From Hymenobacter daecheongensis DSM 21074 (GTDB lineage Bacteria; Bacteroidota; Bacteroidia; Cytophagales; Hymenobacteraceae), in NCBI RefSeq assembly GCF_900141805.1, contig NZ_FQYN01000006.1, positions 124,001-188,000 of the forward strand: 64,000 bases of DNA, in the 5' to 3' direction. The position numbers were made by a program, and so were the translations under genes. How positions within the stretch are numbered: the first letter of the stretch is position 1; every line of letters begins with the position of its first letter. Below are positions 34,548-43,683 of this stretch, piece after piece. The notes beneath the pieces were generated by a model. The model ran no database searches, was not told the DNA's origin, and saw only the letters and a program-made list of their open reading frames with translations.

Positions 34548-34897
34548 TCGGTTAAATGTACGGGCAAAACCTATTCTGTTATTGGAGCACGGGTCTTTTG
34601 CTCCGGTCCGGCGGATAATAAGTTGCCGAATTAATTTTTTTACAAAGTACCTTGCTTTGCACAGTACCGGTATATATGTTTGTGACACTATTTCGCTCCA
34701 GGCTGGTTTGCCCGGCACCGATAAGGGGATAAATGTGCCACAGATGCCTATCCGGGGCGGCGGCGCGAAAATATCGGCCTACATTTAATCCGCTTTGGGG
34801 CAGCCAAACGCCCCTTTGCTGCATCTGTTGCCCTACCGGCCCCGCCCGGCTGCCTGTCTCAGTTCCCCCGTTTCTTCCTCCCACTTTCCCTTTTCCC
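34548..34897. other. Divergent promoter region between mcrB and the M1 aminopeptidase
   Basis: 350 bases. The mcrB-proximal half is AT-rich (TTAATTTTTTTAC near 34630). No gene or structured RNA recognised. Confidence 0.4.
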
Positions 34898-37384
34898 ATG
34901 AACAAAGTCCTCACCGTTGCCATCTGCCTGCTGAGCACGGCAGCCGTGGCCCAACAGGCCCCCACAACTCCGGCCGACCCGGCGCTGAAGATTTACCGCG
35001 CCTCGGCCACCAAGACCAACGACCTGGTGCACACCAAGCTCGACGTGCGTTTCGACTACGCCAAGCGCCACCTCTACGGCAAAGAGTGGGTGACGCTGAA
35101 GCCCCACGCCTACGCCACCGACTCGCTGCGCCTCGATGCCAAGGGCATGGATATCAAGGCGGTAAGCCTGGTGAATGGCGAGCAGCTGCAGCCGCTGAAA
35201 TATGACTACGCCGATAAGAATAACCTGCGCATCAACCTGGGCCGGGCCATGAAGCCGGGCGAAGCCTACACCATCTACATCGAATACACGGCCAAGCCCG
35301 ACGAGCTGAAAGTGCAGGGCAGCGCCGCCATTTCTGATGCTAAGGGCCTGTATTTCATCAACCCCGACAGTACCGAGAAGGGCAAGCCCGTGCAGATCTG
35401 GACCCAGGGCGAGACGGAAGCCTCGTCGGCCTGGTTCCCGACCATCGACCGGCCCAACCAGAAAACGACCTCCGAAATCAGCATGACGGTGCCCAGCAAG
35501 TACGTGACGCTGAGCAACGGCCGCCTCGACGGCTCGAAGCCCGCCGGCCCCGGCCTGCGCACCGACACCTGGAAAATGGAGCAGCCCCACGCGCCGTATC
35601 TTTTCATGATGGCCGTCGGCGACTTCAAGATTCATAAGGAAACCTGGCGCGGCAAAGAGGTGAGCTACTACCTGGAGCCCAAATACGCGCCCTTTGCCAA
35701 GCAGATTTTCGGCAACACGCCCGACATGCTGGAGTTCTTCTCCAACCGCCTCGGCGTGGAGTATCCGTGGAATAAATACGCCCAGGTGGTGGTGCGCGAC
35801 TACGTGAGCGGGGCCATGGAAAACACCTCGGCCACGCTGCACGGCGAGTTTGTGCAGATGACCGACAAGCAGCTGCCCGACCGCGAATACGGCAACGAGT
35901 CCGTCATTGCCCACGAGCTGTTTCACCAGTGGTTCGGCGACTACGTAACGGCCGAAAGCTGGAGCAACCTGACCGTGAACGAGAGCATGGCCGATTTCTC
36001 CGAAGGCCTCTACGCCGAGCACAAGTACGGCGCCGACGCCGGCGACTCGCACAACCACCGCAACCTGCGCAACTACCTGCGCAGCGCCCCCGATGCCCAA
36101 AAGCACCTCGTACGCTTCAACTATGGCGACAAGGAGGAAATGTTTGACCTGGTGAGCTACCAGAAAGGCGGCGCTATCGTGGACATGCTGCGCACCTACC
36201 TCGGCGACGACGTATTCTTCGCCGGCCTGCAGAAATACCTGAAAGACAATGCCTTCGGCAACGGTGAAGCCCACCAGATGCGCCTGGCGATGGAAGCCGT
36301 ATCAGGCCAGGATCTGAACTGGTTCTACAACCAGTGGTACTACGGCACTGGTCACCCCGTGGTCAGCATCGATTACAGCTGGGACGCGGCCAAAAAGGTG
36401 CAGTCCGTGACGTTGAAGCAGAACCAGACGGGCCAGACCTTCCAGCTGCCCTTCGCCATTGATTATTGGGTGAACGGCAAGCCCCAGCGCCAGCGCGTGA
36501 TGATGACCGAAGCCAGCCAGACCTTCACGATGCCGCTTTCCGCCAAGCCCGACCTGGTGGATGTGGACGCGGAAAAGACGCTGGTATGGCAGCAGACCGA
36601 CAATAAGTCCATTGCCGAGTTTGCCTATCAGTACAAAAACGCCCCGCTCTACGTGGCTCGCCGCGAGGCGCTGCTGGCCGCCGATGCCAAGCAAACCACC
36701 GACCCGGCCGCCCTCAAGCTGCTGCTCAGCGGCCTGAACGATAAGTTCGACAACCTGCGCATGGTGGCCGCCGAGCGCCTGAAGCTCGACGACAAAGCCG
36801 TGGCCAAAGCCGCCGTGCCGGCCCTGCGCAAGCAGGCCGCCGCCGACAAGGACCCGCAGGCCCTGGCTATGCTGCTCACCGCCCTGGCCAAAGCCAAGGA
36901 TAAGAAAGACGAGAAGCTGTTCGCCAATCAGCTGAGCACCAACAGCTCCTACACCGTGCAGGCCGCCGCGCTCAAGGCCCTGGCCGCCGTGAACCCGACC
37001 CAGGCCCTGAGCAAGGCCCAGGCCCTGGAAAGCACCGACCAGCCCGTGCTCAGCCAGGCCATTGCGGGCGTGTACGCTACTAGTGGCGGCCTGCCGCAGT
37101 GGAGCTACGTGCGCGACAAGTTCGACGCGGCCGGCGGCCAGGCTAAGTTTTCGTACTTCGAAGGCATGGGCACCATGCTGGCCCGCCTTGACGACCCGAA
37201 AGCCTTTGCCGAAGACGTAGACCGCCTCAAAACGCTGGCCATCACCTACAAGCGTTTCGGCGTGGATCAGCCCACCATCGGCATGATTCAGGCTGCCGTG
37301 AAGAAGCAGGCCGGCAGCACCAACGCCGCCGCCAACCAGGCCGTAGCCGACAAAGCCGTAGCCGAGATTCAGGCCGCGAAATAG
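34898..37384 (+). CDS. M1 family metallo-aminopeptidase
   Basis: 828 residues from the ATG at 34898 (MNKVLTVAICLLSTAAVAQQ, signal peptide); the upstream extension was ignored. The exopeptidase motif GAMEN lies near 305, and the zinc motif HELFH is at 339-343 with Glu362 18 residues on. A beta-sandwich precedes and follows, with a C-terminal helical HEAT-like tail (about 560-828). It removes N-terminal amino acids, here in the periplasm. Monocistronic, ended by a strong hairpin. Confidence 0.95.
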   Translation: MNKVLTVAICLLSTAAVAQQAPTTPADPALKIYRASATKTNDLVHTKLDVRFDYAKRHLYGKEWVTLKPHAYATDSLRLDAKGMDIKAVSLVNGEQLQPLKYDYADKNNLRINLGRAMKPGEAYTIYIEYTAKPDELKVQGSAAISDAKGLYFINPDSTEKGKPVQIWTQGETEASSAWFPTIDRPNQKTTSEISMTVPSKYVTLSNGRLDGSKPAGPGLRTDTWKMEQPHAPYLFMMAVGDFKIHKETWRGKEVSYYLEPKYAPFAKQIFGNTPDMLEFFSNRLGVEYPWNKYAQVVVRDYVSGAMENTSATLHGEFVQMTDKQLPDREYGNESVIAHELFHQWFGDYVTAESWSNLTVNESMADFSEGLYAEHKYGADAGDSHNHRNLRNYLRSAPDAQKHLVRFNYGDKEEMFDLVSYQKGGAIVDMLRTYLGDDVFFAGLQKYLKDNAFGNGEAHQMRLAMEAVSGQDLNWFYNQWYYGTGHPVVSIDYSWDAAKKVQSVTLKQNQTGQTFQLPFAIDYWVNGKPQRQRVMMTEASQTFTMPLSAKPDLVDVDAEKTLVWQQTDNKSIAEFAYQYKNAPLYVARREALLAADAKQTTDPAALKLLLSGLNDKFDNLRMVAAERLKLDDKAVAKAAVPALRKQAAADKDPQALAMLLTALAKAKDKKDEKLFANQLSTNSSYTVQAAALKALAAVNPTQALSKAQALESTDQPVLSQAIAGVYATSGGLPQWSYVRDKFDAAGGQAKFSYFEGMGTMLARLDDPKAFAEDVDRLKTLAITYKRFGVDQPTIGMIQAAVKKQAGSTNAAANQAVADKAVAEIQAAK

Positions 37385-37392
37385 ACGGTTTG

Positions 37393-37446
37393 CAGCCCAA
37401 AAAAAGGCCGTTCCGGAATGTTCCGAAACGGCCTTTTTTTGGGCTG
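37393..37446 (+). terminator. Bidirectional terminator after the aminopeptidase gene
   Basis: A perfect 20-base-pair stem (37393-37412 with 37427-37446) encloses a small GGAATGTTCC palindrome and has A/T tracts on both sides, so it can serve the small gene on the other strand too. Confidence 0.85.
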
Positions 37447-37455
37447 AAAGCCAGC

Positions 37456-37578
37456 TTATTTCTTCTGCGTGGTTTTGTTCTTGCCGTCGGGCTTGTCCTT
37501 CACGGTTTCCTCGTTTTTCTTCTCCTTATTCTTGGTGGCGGGGTCCGTGTGTTTGGGCGTGGATGCGGTCTGGGCCAT
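37456..37578 (-). CDS. Very small Lys/Thr-rich protein, unknown
   Basis: 40 residues from the ATG at 37578 (MAQTASTPKHTDPATKNKEKK). The rest is hydrophilic Lys/Glu/Asn/Thr, without hydrophobic segments. Convergent with the aminopeptidase gene and sharing its terminator. Such short low-complexity genes recur in Hymenobacter; the case for a real protein is moderate. Confidence 0.5.
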   Translation of the reverse strand: MAQTASTPKHTDPATKNKEKKNEETVKDKPDGKNKTTQKK

Positions 37579-37665
37579 GATGTGGGGGCGTTGGGGGTAG
37601 ATGGATAGTAGGCTATACGCAGCCCGGCGCCGTAGGGTGGTGGCAAGGAGTAGGGGAGGCCAATA

Positions 37666-37764
37666 GAACGTCATGCTGAGCTTGTCGAAGCATCTCTACC
37701 GGGGGTAATCAATCCCAATACAACGAAGAGGTAGAGATGCTTCGACAAGCTCAGCATGACGTTC
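37666..37764. repeat. GTCATGCTGAG palindromic element
   Basis: Perfect 35-base arms (37666-37700 and 37730-37764), 29-base spacer. Outer end GAACGTCATGCTGAGC, inner end CATCTCTACC. Within an arm ATGCT and AGCAT can pair. Same outer end as the element at 33140. Confidence 0.9.
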
Positions 37765-37795
37765 TTTTCCCATCGACCACCGTCAAAATAGGCCT

Positions 37796-39880
37796 TCACT
37801 CCCCCACCACCGTGCGCCGGATGCCCAGCTTTTTCATGCGGGCTTCCAGGGTTTTGGGGTTGATATCCAGCAGTACGGCCGCGCCATGGGGGCCGCTGAC
37901 GCGGCCGGCGGTGCGGTGCAGGGCGGCCAGAATATGGTCGCGCTCCTGCTCGCGCAGGGTTTTGAGCGGGGCGTGCTCGGGCGGGGCGGGGGCAGCCTGC
38001 GCGGTGGCCGCCGAGAAGCCCGCAAACTCCAGAAACGGCCCCGACGACACGATAACGGCCTGTTGGAGCACGTGCTCCAGCTCCCGGATATTGCCCGGCC
38101 AGCCGTATTGCTGCATGGCCCGCAGGTCCCGCTCGCGCAGGCCGCGCACGGGCCGGGCCAGCTGCTTGGTGAAGCGCTCCAGGAAGTGGCGCATCAGCGG
38201 CTCAATGTCCTCGGGCCGCTCGCGCAGGGCGGGCAGCCGGATGGGGAATACGTTGAGGCGGTAATACAAATCGGCGCGGAAGCGGCCGGCGGCCACTTCG
38301 TCTTCCAGTACGCGGTTGGTGGCGGCAATCACGCGCACGTCGGTGTGAATGACGCGCCGGCCGCCGATGCGCTCGAACTCCTTTTCCTGCAGCACCCGCA
38401 GCAGCTTGGCCTGCAGATCGAGCGGCAGCTCCCCGATTTCATCCAGAAAAATAGTGCCGCCATCGGCCAGCTCAAACTTGCCGATGCGCCGGTCGTGGGC
38501 CCCGGTAAACGCGCCTTTCTCGTGCCCGAACAGCTCACTTTCAATCAATTGGGCGGGCAGGGCGGCGCAGTTGAGCTTGATGAGCGCCCGGTCTTTGCGC
38601 GGCGAGAGATTGTGCAGGGCCCTGGCTGCCAGCTCCTTGCCGGTGCCGGTTTCGCCCCCGATGAGCACCGTGGTATCGGTGGGGGCCACCTGCGCAATGC
38701 GCGTCTGCACCTGCTGCATCACGGCGCTCTGACCCACGAAATCCTCGAAGTTGCCGGTCGTGTTTATCTCGTCGATGAGGTAGGTGCGCTCCTGCTCCAG
38801 CTGGGTGCGCAGCGTTTCGATCTGTTCGAAGGCAAACAGATTGCGCATGGCCAGCGCAATCTGGGGGGCCAGGCTCATGAGCAGCTCCAGGTCGGCGGGC
38901 TGAAAATCTTCGCCCTTGTGGCGGGCCAGCACCAGCGCAGCGGCCTGGTCGTTGGTGGTGCCCAGGGGCGCGGCCATGATGGAGCGTGTGCCGTGCTGGG
39001 CCCGAATGTGGCGGATGAGGCGGTATTTTTCGGCCAGCCGGTCGTAGTCGGGGCCGTTGTAGATGGCGGGCTGAAAGAACAGCTCGAAGGCTTCGGCCTG
39101 CATGGCCTCGTAGTGGGGCAGGTGGTCCCAGCGGGTGCTTTCGAGCAGCACGAAGGTGCCGTCGGGCTGCTTGGCAAACTCGGCAAACGACTTCACCAGG
39201 CCTTGGCGCTGCTGCACGCGCACCCCGAAAAAGTCGCAGGGCAGCACGCGGTTCAGCTCGGTGGCCACGGTGCGAAACAGCTCCGTGCGCTCCTTGATGC
39301 TGAGCAGGGCATTATTGACAGCCAGCTGCATGGTTTTTTCCCGCTCGCGGCGCTCCACTTCCTCAAACGCCAGCGTATTGCTGACCGCCACGGCCACCAG
39401 GCTGCCGATCTTTTCGAGCAGAGCCAGATCGGAAGCGCCGAAGTCGGGCGAGCGGCGCGAGGCCAGCGCCAGCAGCCCGATAACCTGCCCGCCGGTGCGC
39501 AGCGGCACGGCCGTGAGGCATTCGATGCCCAGCTTGTGCAGAAACTGGAACATGCTGAAAGCGGGGTATTCGTGGCGCAGCCCAGCCAGGGGCAGCGTCC
39601 TGACGCGGGCATCGGTCACGAACTGCTCGATGGGCGTGCCGGCAATGGCAGTGCGCTGGGGCTGGTGCGGTTCCGGGGCGGTGGCCAGGTCGCTCACGTA
39701 GTCGCGCAGCAGCACGCGCCGGTAGTTTCCCTCGCCATCGACGGTGACGATGAGGATAACATCGAAGGGGAAAATCAGCCGGAGCTTTTCGGTCACGATT
39801 CGGAACAGCGGCTCCTTGCTGCGCGTGGTGGCAATGGCTTCGTTCAAGTACAGCAGCAGCGACTCTTCCTGGTTCGGCAT
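37796..39880 (-). CDS. Sigma-54-dependent activator with two GAF domains
   Basis: 694 residues. Two GAF sensor domains (about 15-170 and 190-345) precede a sigma-54 AAA+ domain: Walker [10 protein letters not shown] at 408-416, [11 protein letters not shown] with the sigma-54 contact loop GAFTGA at 456-461, Walker [12 protein letters not shown] at about 474-483, and a C-terminal Fis-type helix-turn-helix (about 650-690, [22 protein letters not shown]). No receiver domain, so it should respond to ligands bound by GAF. It is divergent from the efflux operon, whose expression it probably controls. Confidence 0.95.
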   Translation of the reverse strand: MPNQEESLLLYLNEAIATTRSKEPLFRIVTEKLRLIFPFDVILIVTVDGEGNYRRVLLRDYVSDLATAPEPHQPQRTAIAGTPIEQFVTDARVRTLPLAGLRHEYPAFSMFQFLHKLGIECLTAVPLRTGGQVIGLLALASRRSPDFGASDLALLEKIGSLVAVAVSNTLAFEEVERREREKTMQLAVNNALLSIKERTELFRTVATELNRVLPCDFFGVRVQQRQGLVKSFAEFAKQPDGTFVLLESTRWDHLPHYEAMQAEAFELFFQPAIYNGPDYDRLAEKYRLIRHIRAQHGTRSIMAAPLGTTNDQAAALVLARHKGEDFQPADLELLMSLAPQIALAMRNLFAFEQIETLRTQLEQERTYLIDEINTTGNFEDFVGQSAVMQQVQTRIAQVAPTDTTVLIGGETGTGKELAARALHNLSPRKDRALIKLNCAALPAQLIESELFGHEKGAFTGAHDRRIGKFELADGGTIFLDEIGELPLDLQAKLLRVLQEKEFERIGGRRVIHTDVRVIAATNRVLEDEVAAGRFRADLYYRLNVFPIRLPALRERPEDIEPLMRHFLERFTKQLARPVRGLRERDLRAMQQYGWPGNIRELEHVLQQAVIVSSGPFLEFAGFSAATAQAAPAPPEHAPLKTLREQERDHILAALHRTAGRVSGPHGAAVLLDINPKTLEARMKKLGIRRTVVGE

Positions 39881-39892
39881 GGCAGATTATTC

Positions 39893-39935
39893 CTTAAATA
39901 ACAGGACTTAAAAAGAGGTATTCCTGTTATTTAAG
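39893..39935. promoter_or_regulatory. 14-base inverted repeat between the activator and the efflux operon
   Basis: CTTAAATAACAGGA (39893-39906) and its reverse complement (39922-39935) are separated by 15 bases, 13 bases upstream of the activator start. It is suited to a dimeric Fis-type regulator, as enhancer for the efflux promoter or for autoregulation. Confidence 0.6.
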
Positions 39936-40044
39936 CAAAACCGAGCGGGGAGACTTTTGTTGCGCCGAGAATAGTTTGCAAAATAATATTCGTTTAGAGC
40001 ATGCTAAGGCTGTTTTTGAAAATTTAAATCCGGTTTTATTGCCC

Positions 40045-40059
40045 TGGCACACGATTAGG
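40045..40059 (+). promoter_or_regulatory. Candidate sigma-54 promoter of the efflux operon
   Basis: TGGCAC (40045-40050, perfect -24 half), ACGAT spacer, TAGG (40056-40059) where TTGC is expected. GG-to-GG spacing fits, but the -12 half is poor. It lies about 110 bases downstream of the inverted repeat. Confidence 0.4.
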
Positions 40060-40077
40060 TAAAGCGTCGGCACCATC

Positions 40078-41418
40078 ATGTTACCCGACACCATGCTTTC
40101 CCGACCAAAAATTTCCGTTCCGCTCGTGGCTGCGGGCCTGCTGCTGAGCGGCGCGGCCCACGCTCAGCAGGGGAGCGTCATCTCCGACTCCCTGTCGCTG
40201 GATGGCACCATCCGCTCGGTGCTGGAGGCCAACCCGGCCATCACGACGCTGGAGGAAGAAGTGAATGCCGCCACCAGCCGCGTGACGCAAAGCCGCGGCG
40301 GCTTTCTGCCCCAGATTACCGGCACGGCCACCTACACCCGCATCGACCCAGTGGTGAAGATACAGCTGAACCCGGAAGCGCCCGGCTTCCAGCTGGCCCC
40401 CAACAACAACTACGACGCGCATATCACGCTGCAATACGGCCTGCTCGATTTTGGCAAGAAGGAAGCCACCTACAACCTGGCCGAAAGCCGCCGCCTGACG
40501 GCCCTGGACCAGATAACGGTGACGCGCCGCGACCTGGCTTACTCGGCGGCGCAGGTGTACTACAATATTCTGTTTGTGCGCGAAAGCATCAAGGTGCAGA
40601 ACGCCCAGATTGCCTCGCTCAAGCAGCATCAGCGCGAAATGGAGAAGCGGGTGGAAGGCGGCGTGAGCACCAAGTTCGACGTGACGACTACGCAGGTGCG
40701 CATCACGCAGGCCCAAAACACCAAAATCGACCTCGAAAACCAGCTCCGCAACCAGCAGGTGCAGCTGGCCCGCTACCTGCACCGGCCCGAGTCGGCGGGG
40801 GTGCCGGTGCGCGGCACGTTTGCCTACGAGCCGCAGACCGTGGATGTGGCGGCGGCGCTGGCCCAAGCCATCGAAAACCGGCCCGAAGTGAAGCTGGCCC
40901 GCGACGCGGAAAACACGGCCAACCTGAACCTGAAGCTGATTGAGCGGGCCAATATGCCCCTGCTGGGCGTAGGCGCGCAGGTGGGCGGCAAAAACGGCTA
41001 CCTGCCTAACCTCGACCGATTCCGCCCCAACTCGGTGGGCGTGGTGCAGCTTTCGGTGCCGATTTATGACGGCAACAAGAACAAAAACCAGCGCGTGGAG
41101 GCTCTGGCCAATATTCGCGGCTCGCAGGCCCGCATTCAGGACACGCAGGAGCAGATCCGGGCCGACGTGCGGCAGGCAGCCAACAACCTGGAATCGGGGG
41201 CGGCCCGCTACGACAATGCCGTGGTGCAGATTGCGCAGGCCACCGATGCCCTCACCCGCGCCAAAGCCCGCTACCGCTACGACGTAGGCACCAACCTCGA
41301 CGTGCTCGATGCCGAAACCTCGCTGGCCCAGGCCCGCCTGGCCCGCCTGCAGGCCATCTACAACTACACCCTCGGCCAATACCAGCTGAAACGCGCCATC
41401 GGCGCGCAGATATGGTGA
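40078..41418 (+). CDS. TolC family outer-membrane efflux protein
   Basis: 446 residues, signal peptide ending near AHAQQG (a second Met at residue 6, position 40093, may be the true start given the short leader). Two TolC repeats are visible: SVLEANPAITTLEEEVNAATSRV near 45 and ENRPEVKLARDAENTANLNL near 270. Periodic long coiled coils surround the barrel strands (YDAHITLQYGLLDFGK, VGVVQLSVPIYDGNKNKNQR). It provides the outer-membrane channel for the downstream EmrAB-like pump. Its stop codon lies within the GTGA-octamer repeat. Confidence 0.9.
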   Translation: MLPDTMLSRPKISVPLVAAGLLLSGAAHAQQGSVISDSLSLDGTIRSVLEANPAITTLEEEVNAATSRVTQSRGGFLPQITGTATYTRIDPVVKIQLNPEAPGFQLAPNNNYDAHITLQYGLLDFGKKEATYNLAESRRLTALDQITVTRRDLAYSAAQVYYNILFVRESIKVQNAQIASLKQHQREMEKRVEGGVSTKFDVTTTQVRITQAQNTKIDLENQLRNQQVQLARYLHRPESAGVPVRGTFAYEPQTVDVAAALAQAIENRPEVKLARDAENTANLNLKLIERANMPLLGVGAQVGGKNGYLPNLDRFRPNSVGVVQLSVPIYDGNKNKNQRVEALANIRGSQARIQDTQEQIRADVRQAANNLESGAARYDNAVVQIAQATDALTRAKARYRYDVGTNLDVLDAETSLAQARLARLQAIYNYTLGQYQLKRAIGAQIW

Positions 41419-41534
41419 AATAGTGAGATAGTGAACTGGTGAGATGGTGAGTTTGATGTTCAAACTGCGCCACTTGCGCCATGTGCGCCGCCAGAACATC
41501 AAACTCACCATTTCACCAATTCACTATCTCACCA
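41414..41534. repeat. GTGA-octamer palindromic repeat, copy 2
   Basis: Left arm 41414-41460 in octamers (GTGAAATA, GTGAGATA, GTGAACTG, GTGAGATG, GTGAGTTT, then GATGTT); right arm 41495-41534 is its reverse complement (three mismatches over 40). Core with three GCGCC motifs. The tolC stop TGA is inside the left arm, and the universal stress gene starts two bases after the right arm. Confidence 0.9.
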
Positions 41535-41535
41535 C

Positions 41536-41967
41536 ATGACCCTCACTACCGTTTTGTGTCCGCTTGATTTTTCGCTGGCTTCAGCGGAGCAGGTGTCGTA
41601 TGCGGCGGCGCTGGCGGTGGCTTCGGGCGCCGAGCTGCGGCTGCTGCACGTGCAGGAAAGCCAGCCCGCGCTGGCGGCTCCGGTGCTGCCGGCCGGGACG
41701 CAGCTGGCAGCCTACCGCGCCGGGGCCGAGCAGGCCGGGGCGCGGGTGACTACGGTGGTGCGGCCGGGCCAGGCGGCCGCCGAGATAGTGGCCGAAGCCC
41801 GCGCCTGCCGCGCCAACCTGATTGTGATAGGGGCCCACGGCCAAACCGGCCTGACGCGCTTTCTGATGGGCAGCACCGCCGAGGCCGTGGTGCGTACCGC
41901 CCCCTGCGCCACGCTGCTCGTAAAACCCAGTCCGGCCCCGGCCGACGAATACCGTGTATCTGCCTGA
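41536..41967 (+). CDS. Universal stress protein (UspA family)
   Basis: 143 residues. Classic UspA: VLCPLDFSLASAEQVSYAAALA start, and C-terminal ATP-binding motif GAHGQTGLTRFLMGSTAEAV (G-2x-G-9x-G-S/T pattern). Cytoplasmic. It is embedded in an efflux operon between tolC and emrA-like genes, which suggests co-induction under chemical stress. Distance to the next gene is about 60 bases. Confidence 0.9.
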   Translation: MTLTTVLCPLDFSLASAEQVSYAAALAVASGAELRLLHVQESQPALAAPVLPAGTQLAAYRAGAEQAGARVTTVVRPGQAAAEIVAEARACRANLIVIGAHGQTGLTRFLMGSTAEAVVRTAPCATLLVKPSPAPADEYRVSA

Positions 41968-42030
41968 CGGGCAGCGTTTTTCTTTGTTTTCATTTCGACA
42001 CTCCCACTTCGACTCCAACCACTTCCCGAT

Positions 42031-43137
42031 ATGGCAACCCCCGTTCATCAAGATCCGGCCGTAGCACCCAATCAGACCTATGCCGCTGAGCCGGAGCAGG
42101 CCGAGCAGCCCGCTGGCCGTTCGCGCCGGCCCATTATTTTCGTCATTCTGGCCCTGGTGCTGCTGGTGGGCGGCTACTATGGCTGGCAGCGCTACCAGTT
42201 TGGCCAGACCCACGAGGAAACCGACGACGCGCAGGTAGAAGGCGACGTGTATCCGGTGCTGCCCCGCGTGGGCGGCCCGGTGCTGGAAGTGAAAGTGCAG
42301 GACAACCAGCCGGTGAAAAAAGGCGACGTGCTGGTAATGCTGGACCCCGCCGACCAGCAGCAGCGCGTGAATGCCGCCGAAGCCGCGCTGGCCGCTGCCG
42401 AAGCCAATGTGGTGGCGGCCCGCGCCGCTGTGGGCACGGCCCAGGCTACGGTAGGCTCGGCCCAGTCTACCATCGGGGTGAGCGATGCTACCCGCGCCAA
42501 GCTGCAGAAAGACCTGAAGCGCAGCCAGTTTCTGCGCAAGGAAGACATCATTCCACAGAGCGACCTGGACGCGGTGCAGGCTAACCTGAAGGCCACCAGT
42601 GCCCAGCGCGCCACGGCGGCCAACCAGGTGAATGTGGCCCGCCAGCAGGTGGCCGCCGCCCAGCAGCAGATTGCCGTGGCTCAGGCCGTGGTGAAGCAGC
42701 GCCAGGCCGACCTCGACAACGCCCGCCTGCAGCTCAGCTACACCACGCTGGTAGCGCCCGCCAACGGCATTGTGAGCAAGAAAAACGTGCAGCCCGGCCA
42801 GGTAATCAGCCCCGGTCAGCAGCTGATGGGTCTGGTAGCCAGCGACAAAACCTGGATTGTAGCCAACTTCAAGGAAACCCAGCTCGCCACCATGAAAGTG
42901 GGCCAGCCCGTGACGGTAGAGGTAGATGCCTACCCGAACGTAGAGTTTGAGGGCCGCGTCGAGTCGCTCTCGGCCGCCACCGGTGCCCGCTTCGCCCTGC
43001 TCCCCCCCGACAACGCCAGCGGCAACTTCGTGAAAGTAACCCAGCGCGTCCCCGTCAAAATCGCCCTCACCCAACCCGACCCCGAACACCCCCTCCGCGC
43101 CGGCATGAGCGTGGTAGCGACTGTTAAAGTGAAGTAG
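42031..43137 (+). CDS. HlyD/EmrA-type membrane fusion protein
   Basis: 368 residues. One membrane helix near 35-55 (RPIIFVILALVLLVGGYYGW), then lipoyl/barrel-sandwich (TDDAQVEGDVYPVLPRVGGPVLEVKVQDNQPVKKGDVLVMLDP, residues about 68-110), a long helical hairpin (NAAEAALAAAEANVVAARAAVG and onward), and a beta-barrel (TWIVANFKETQLATMKVGQPVTVEVDAYPN). These are standard EmrA features. It links the inner-membrane transporter to TolC. Confidence 0.95.
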   Translation: MATPVHQDPAVAPNQTYAAEPEQAEQPAGRSRRPIIFVILALVLLVGGYYGWQRYQFGQTHEETDDAQVEGDVYPVLPRVGGPVLEVKVQDNQPVKKGDVLVMLDPADQQQRVNAAEAALAAAEANVVAARAAVGTAQATVGSAQSTIGVSDATRAKLQKDLKRSQFLRKEDIIPQSDLDAVQANLKATSAQRATAANQVNVARQQVAAAQQQIAVAQAVVKQRQADLDNARLQLSYTTLVAPANGIVSKKNVQPGQVISPGQQLMGLVASDKTWIVANFKETQLATMKVGQPVTVEVDAYPNVEFEGRVESLSAATGARFALLPPDNASGNFVKVTQRVPVKIALTQPDPEHPLRAGMSVVATVKVK

Positions 43138-43138
43138 C

Positions 43139-43234
43139 GGTGATTTAGTGATTTAGTGAGTTTGCTGTTATGACTGTGCCAAATGCGCCACTGGCGCAGC
43201 CTTAACAGCAAACTCACTAGATCACCATTTCACC
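43139..43234. repeat. GTGA-octamer palindromic repeat, copy 3
   Basis: Left arm GTGATTTA, GTGATTTA, GTGAGTTT, then GCTGTTA (43140-43170); right arm 43203-43234 complementary. Core TGACTGTGCC...GCGCCA...GGCGCAG. It lies two bases after the emrA-like stop. Confidence 0.9.
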
Positions 43235-43235
43235 G

Positions 43236-43610
43236 TCACGCTTTGGCACTTTTGCGGGCTTTGGCAAGGATAGATACGATTTCGAGATATTCCTGCTCTA
43301 GCCCCTGTAGGCGGGTTTTCGAGACGATATTCGCGTCGCCTAGCAGCTCTAGCCAGAATAATGTTTCGTCTGCTTCTTCAATGCAGATGCAGAGCTTGGA
43401 GTACCATTCGGCCGCAGAACGGCCCCGACAGGCAGCGCGGTAATTCGCGGCAACGGATGTAGCCGAGCGCAGCATCTGTCTCCCCAGAATATTAGCCTCA
43501 CCAGTGTGGGGAAGCTGTTGAAAAAGGCGAATCACTCGCAACGAAGCATTTTTGGTGCGCACCCGCAGCAACTCATTGAAGGTTGCTCGCTTATCAGTAG
43601 CTGCTTCCAT
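43236..43610 (-). CDS. Four-helix-bundle protein (23S rRNA IVS / S23 family)
   Basis: 124 residues from the ATG at 43610 (MEAATDKRATFNELLRVRTK). Landmarks: ASLRVIRLFQQLPHTGEANILGRQMLRSATSVAANYRAA and EEADETLFWLELLGDANI, typical of S23-type four-helix bundles. These proteins occur as intervening-sequence products of rRNA genes, as the Avd partner of diversity-generating retroelements, and as orphan genes. Here it lies on the opposite strand inside an efflux operon, between two GTGA-octamer arms, without a reverse transcriptase. Confidence 0.85.
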   Translation of the reverse strand: MEAATDKRATFNELLRVRTKNASLRVIRLFQQLPHTGEANILGRQMLRSATSVAANYRAACRGRSAAEWYSKLCICIEEADETLFWLELLGDANIVSKTRLQGLEQEYLEIVSILAKARKSAKA

Positions 43611-43648
43611 AAAAAAGTAGGAGTGAGGTTGATATATGGTCGCCAAAT

Positions 43649-43683
43649 CAACTCACTAAATCACTAAGTCACTAACTCACTAC
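43649..43683. repeat. GTGA-octamer half-repeat, copy 4
   Basis: Only a right-type arm is present: AACTCACTAAATCACTAAGT and continuing, directly before the MFS start at 43684. It matches the left arm of copy 3 in reverse better than copy 3's own right arm. Confidence 0.8.

Noticed and set aside
37886..39901. 671-residue plus-strand ORF opposite the sigma-54 activator
   Set aside because: Shadow of a gene with complete AAA+ and helix-turn-helix motifs; the product has no recognisable domain.
43236..43610. Four-helix-bundle gene as part of a diversity-generating retroelement
   Set aside because: No reverse transcriptase and no template/variable repeat pair is visible within the window.
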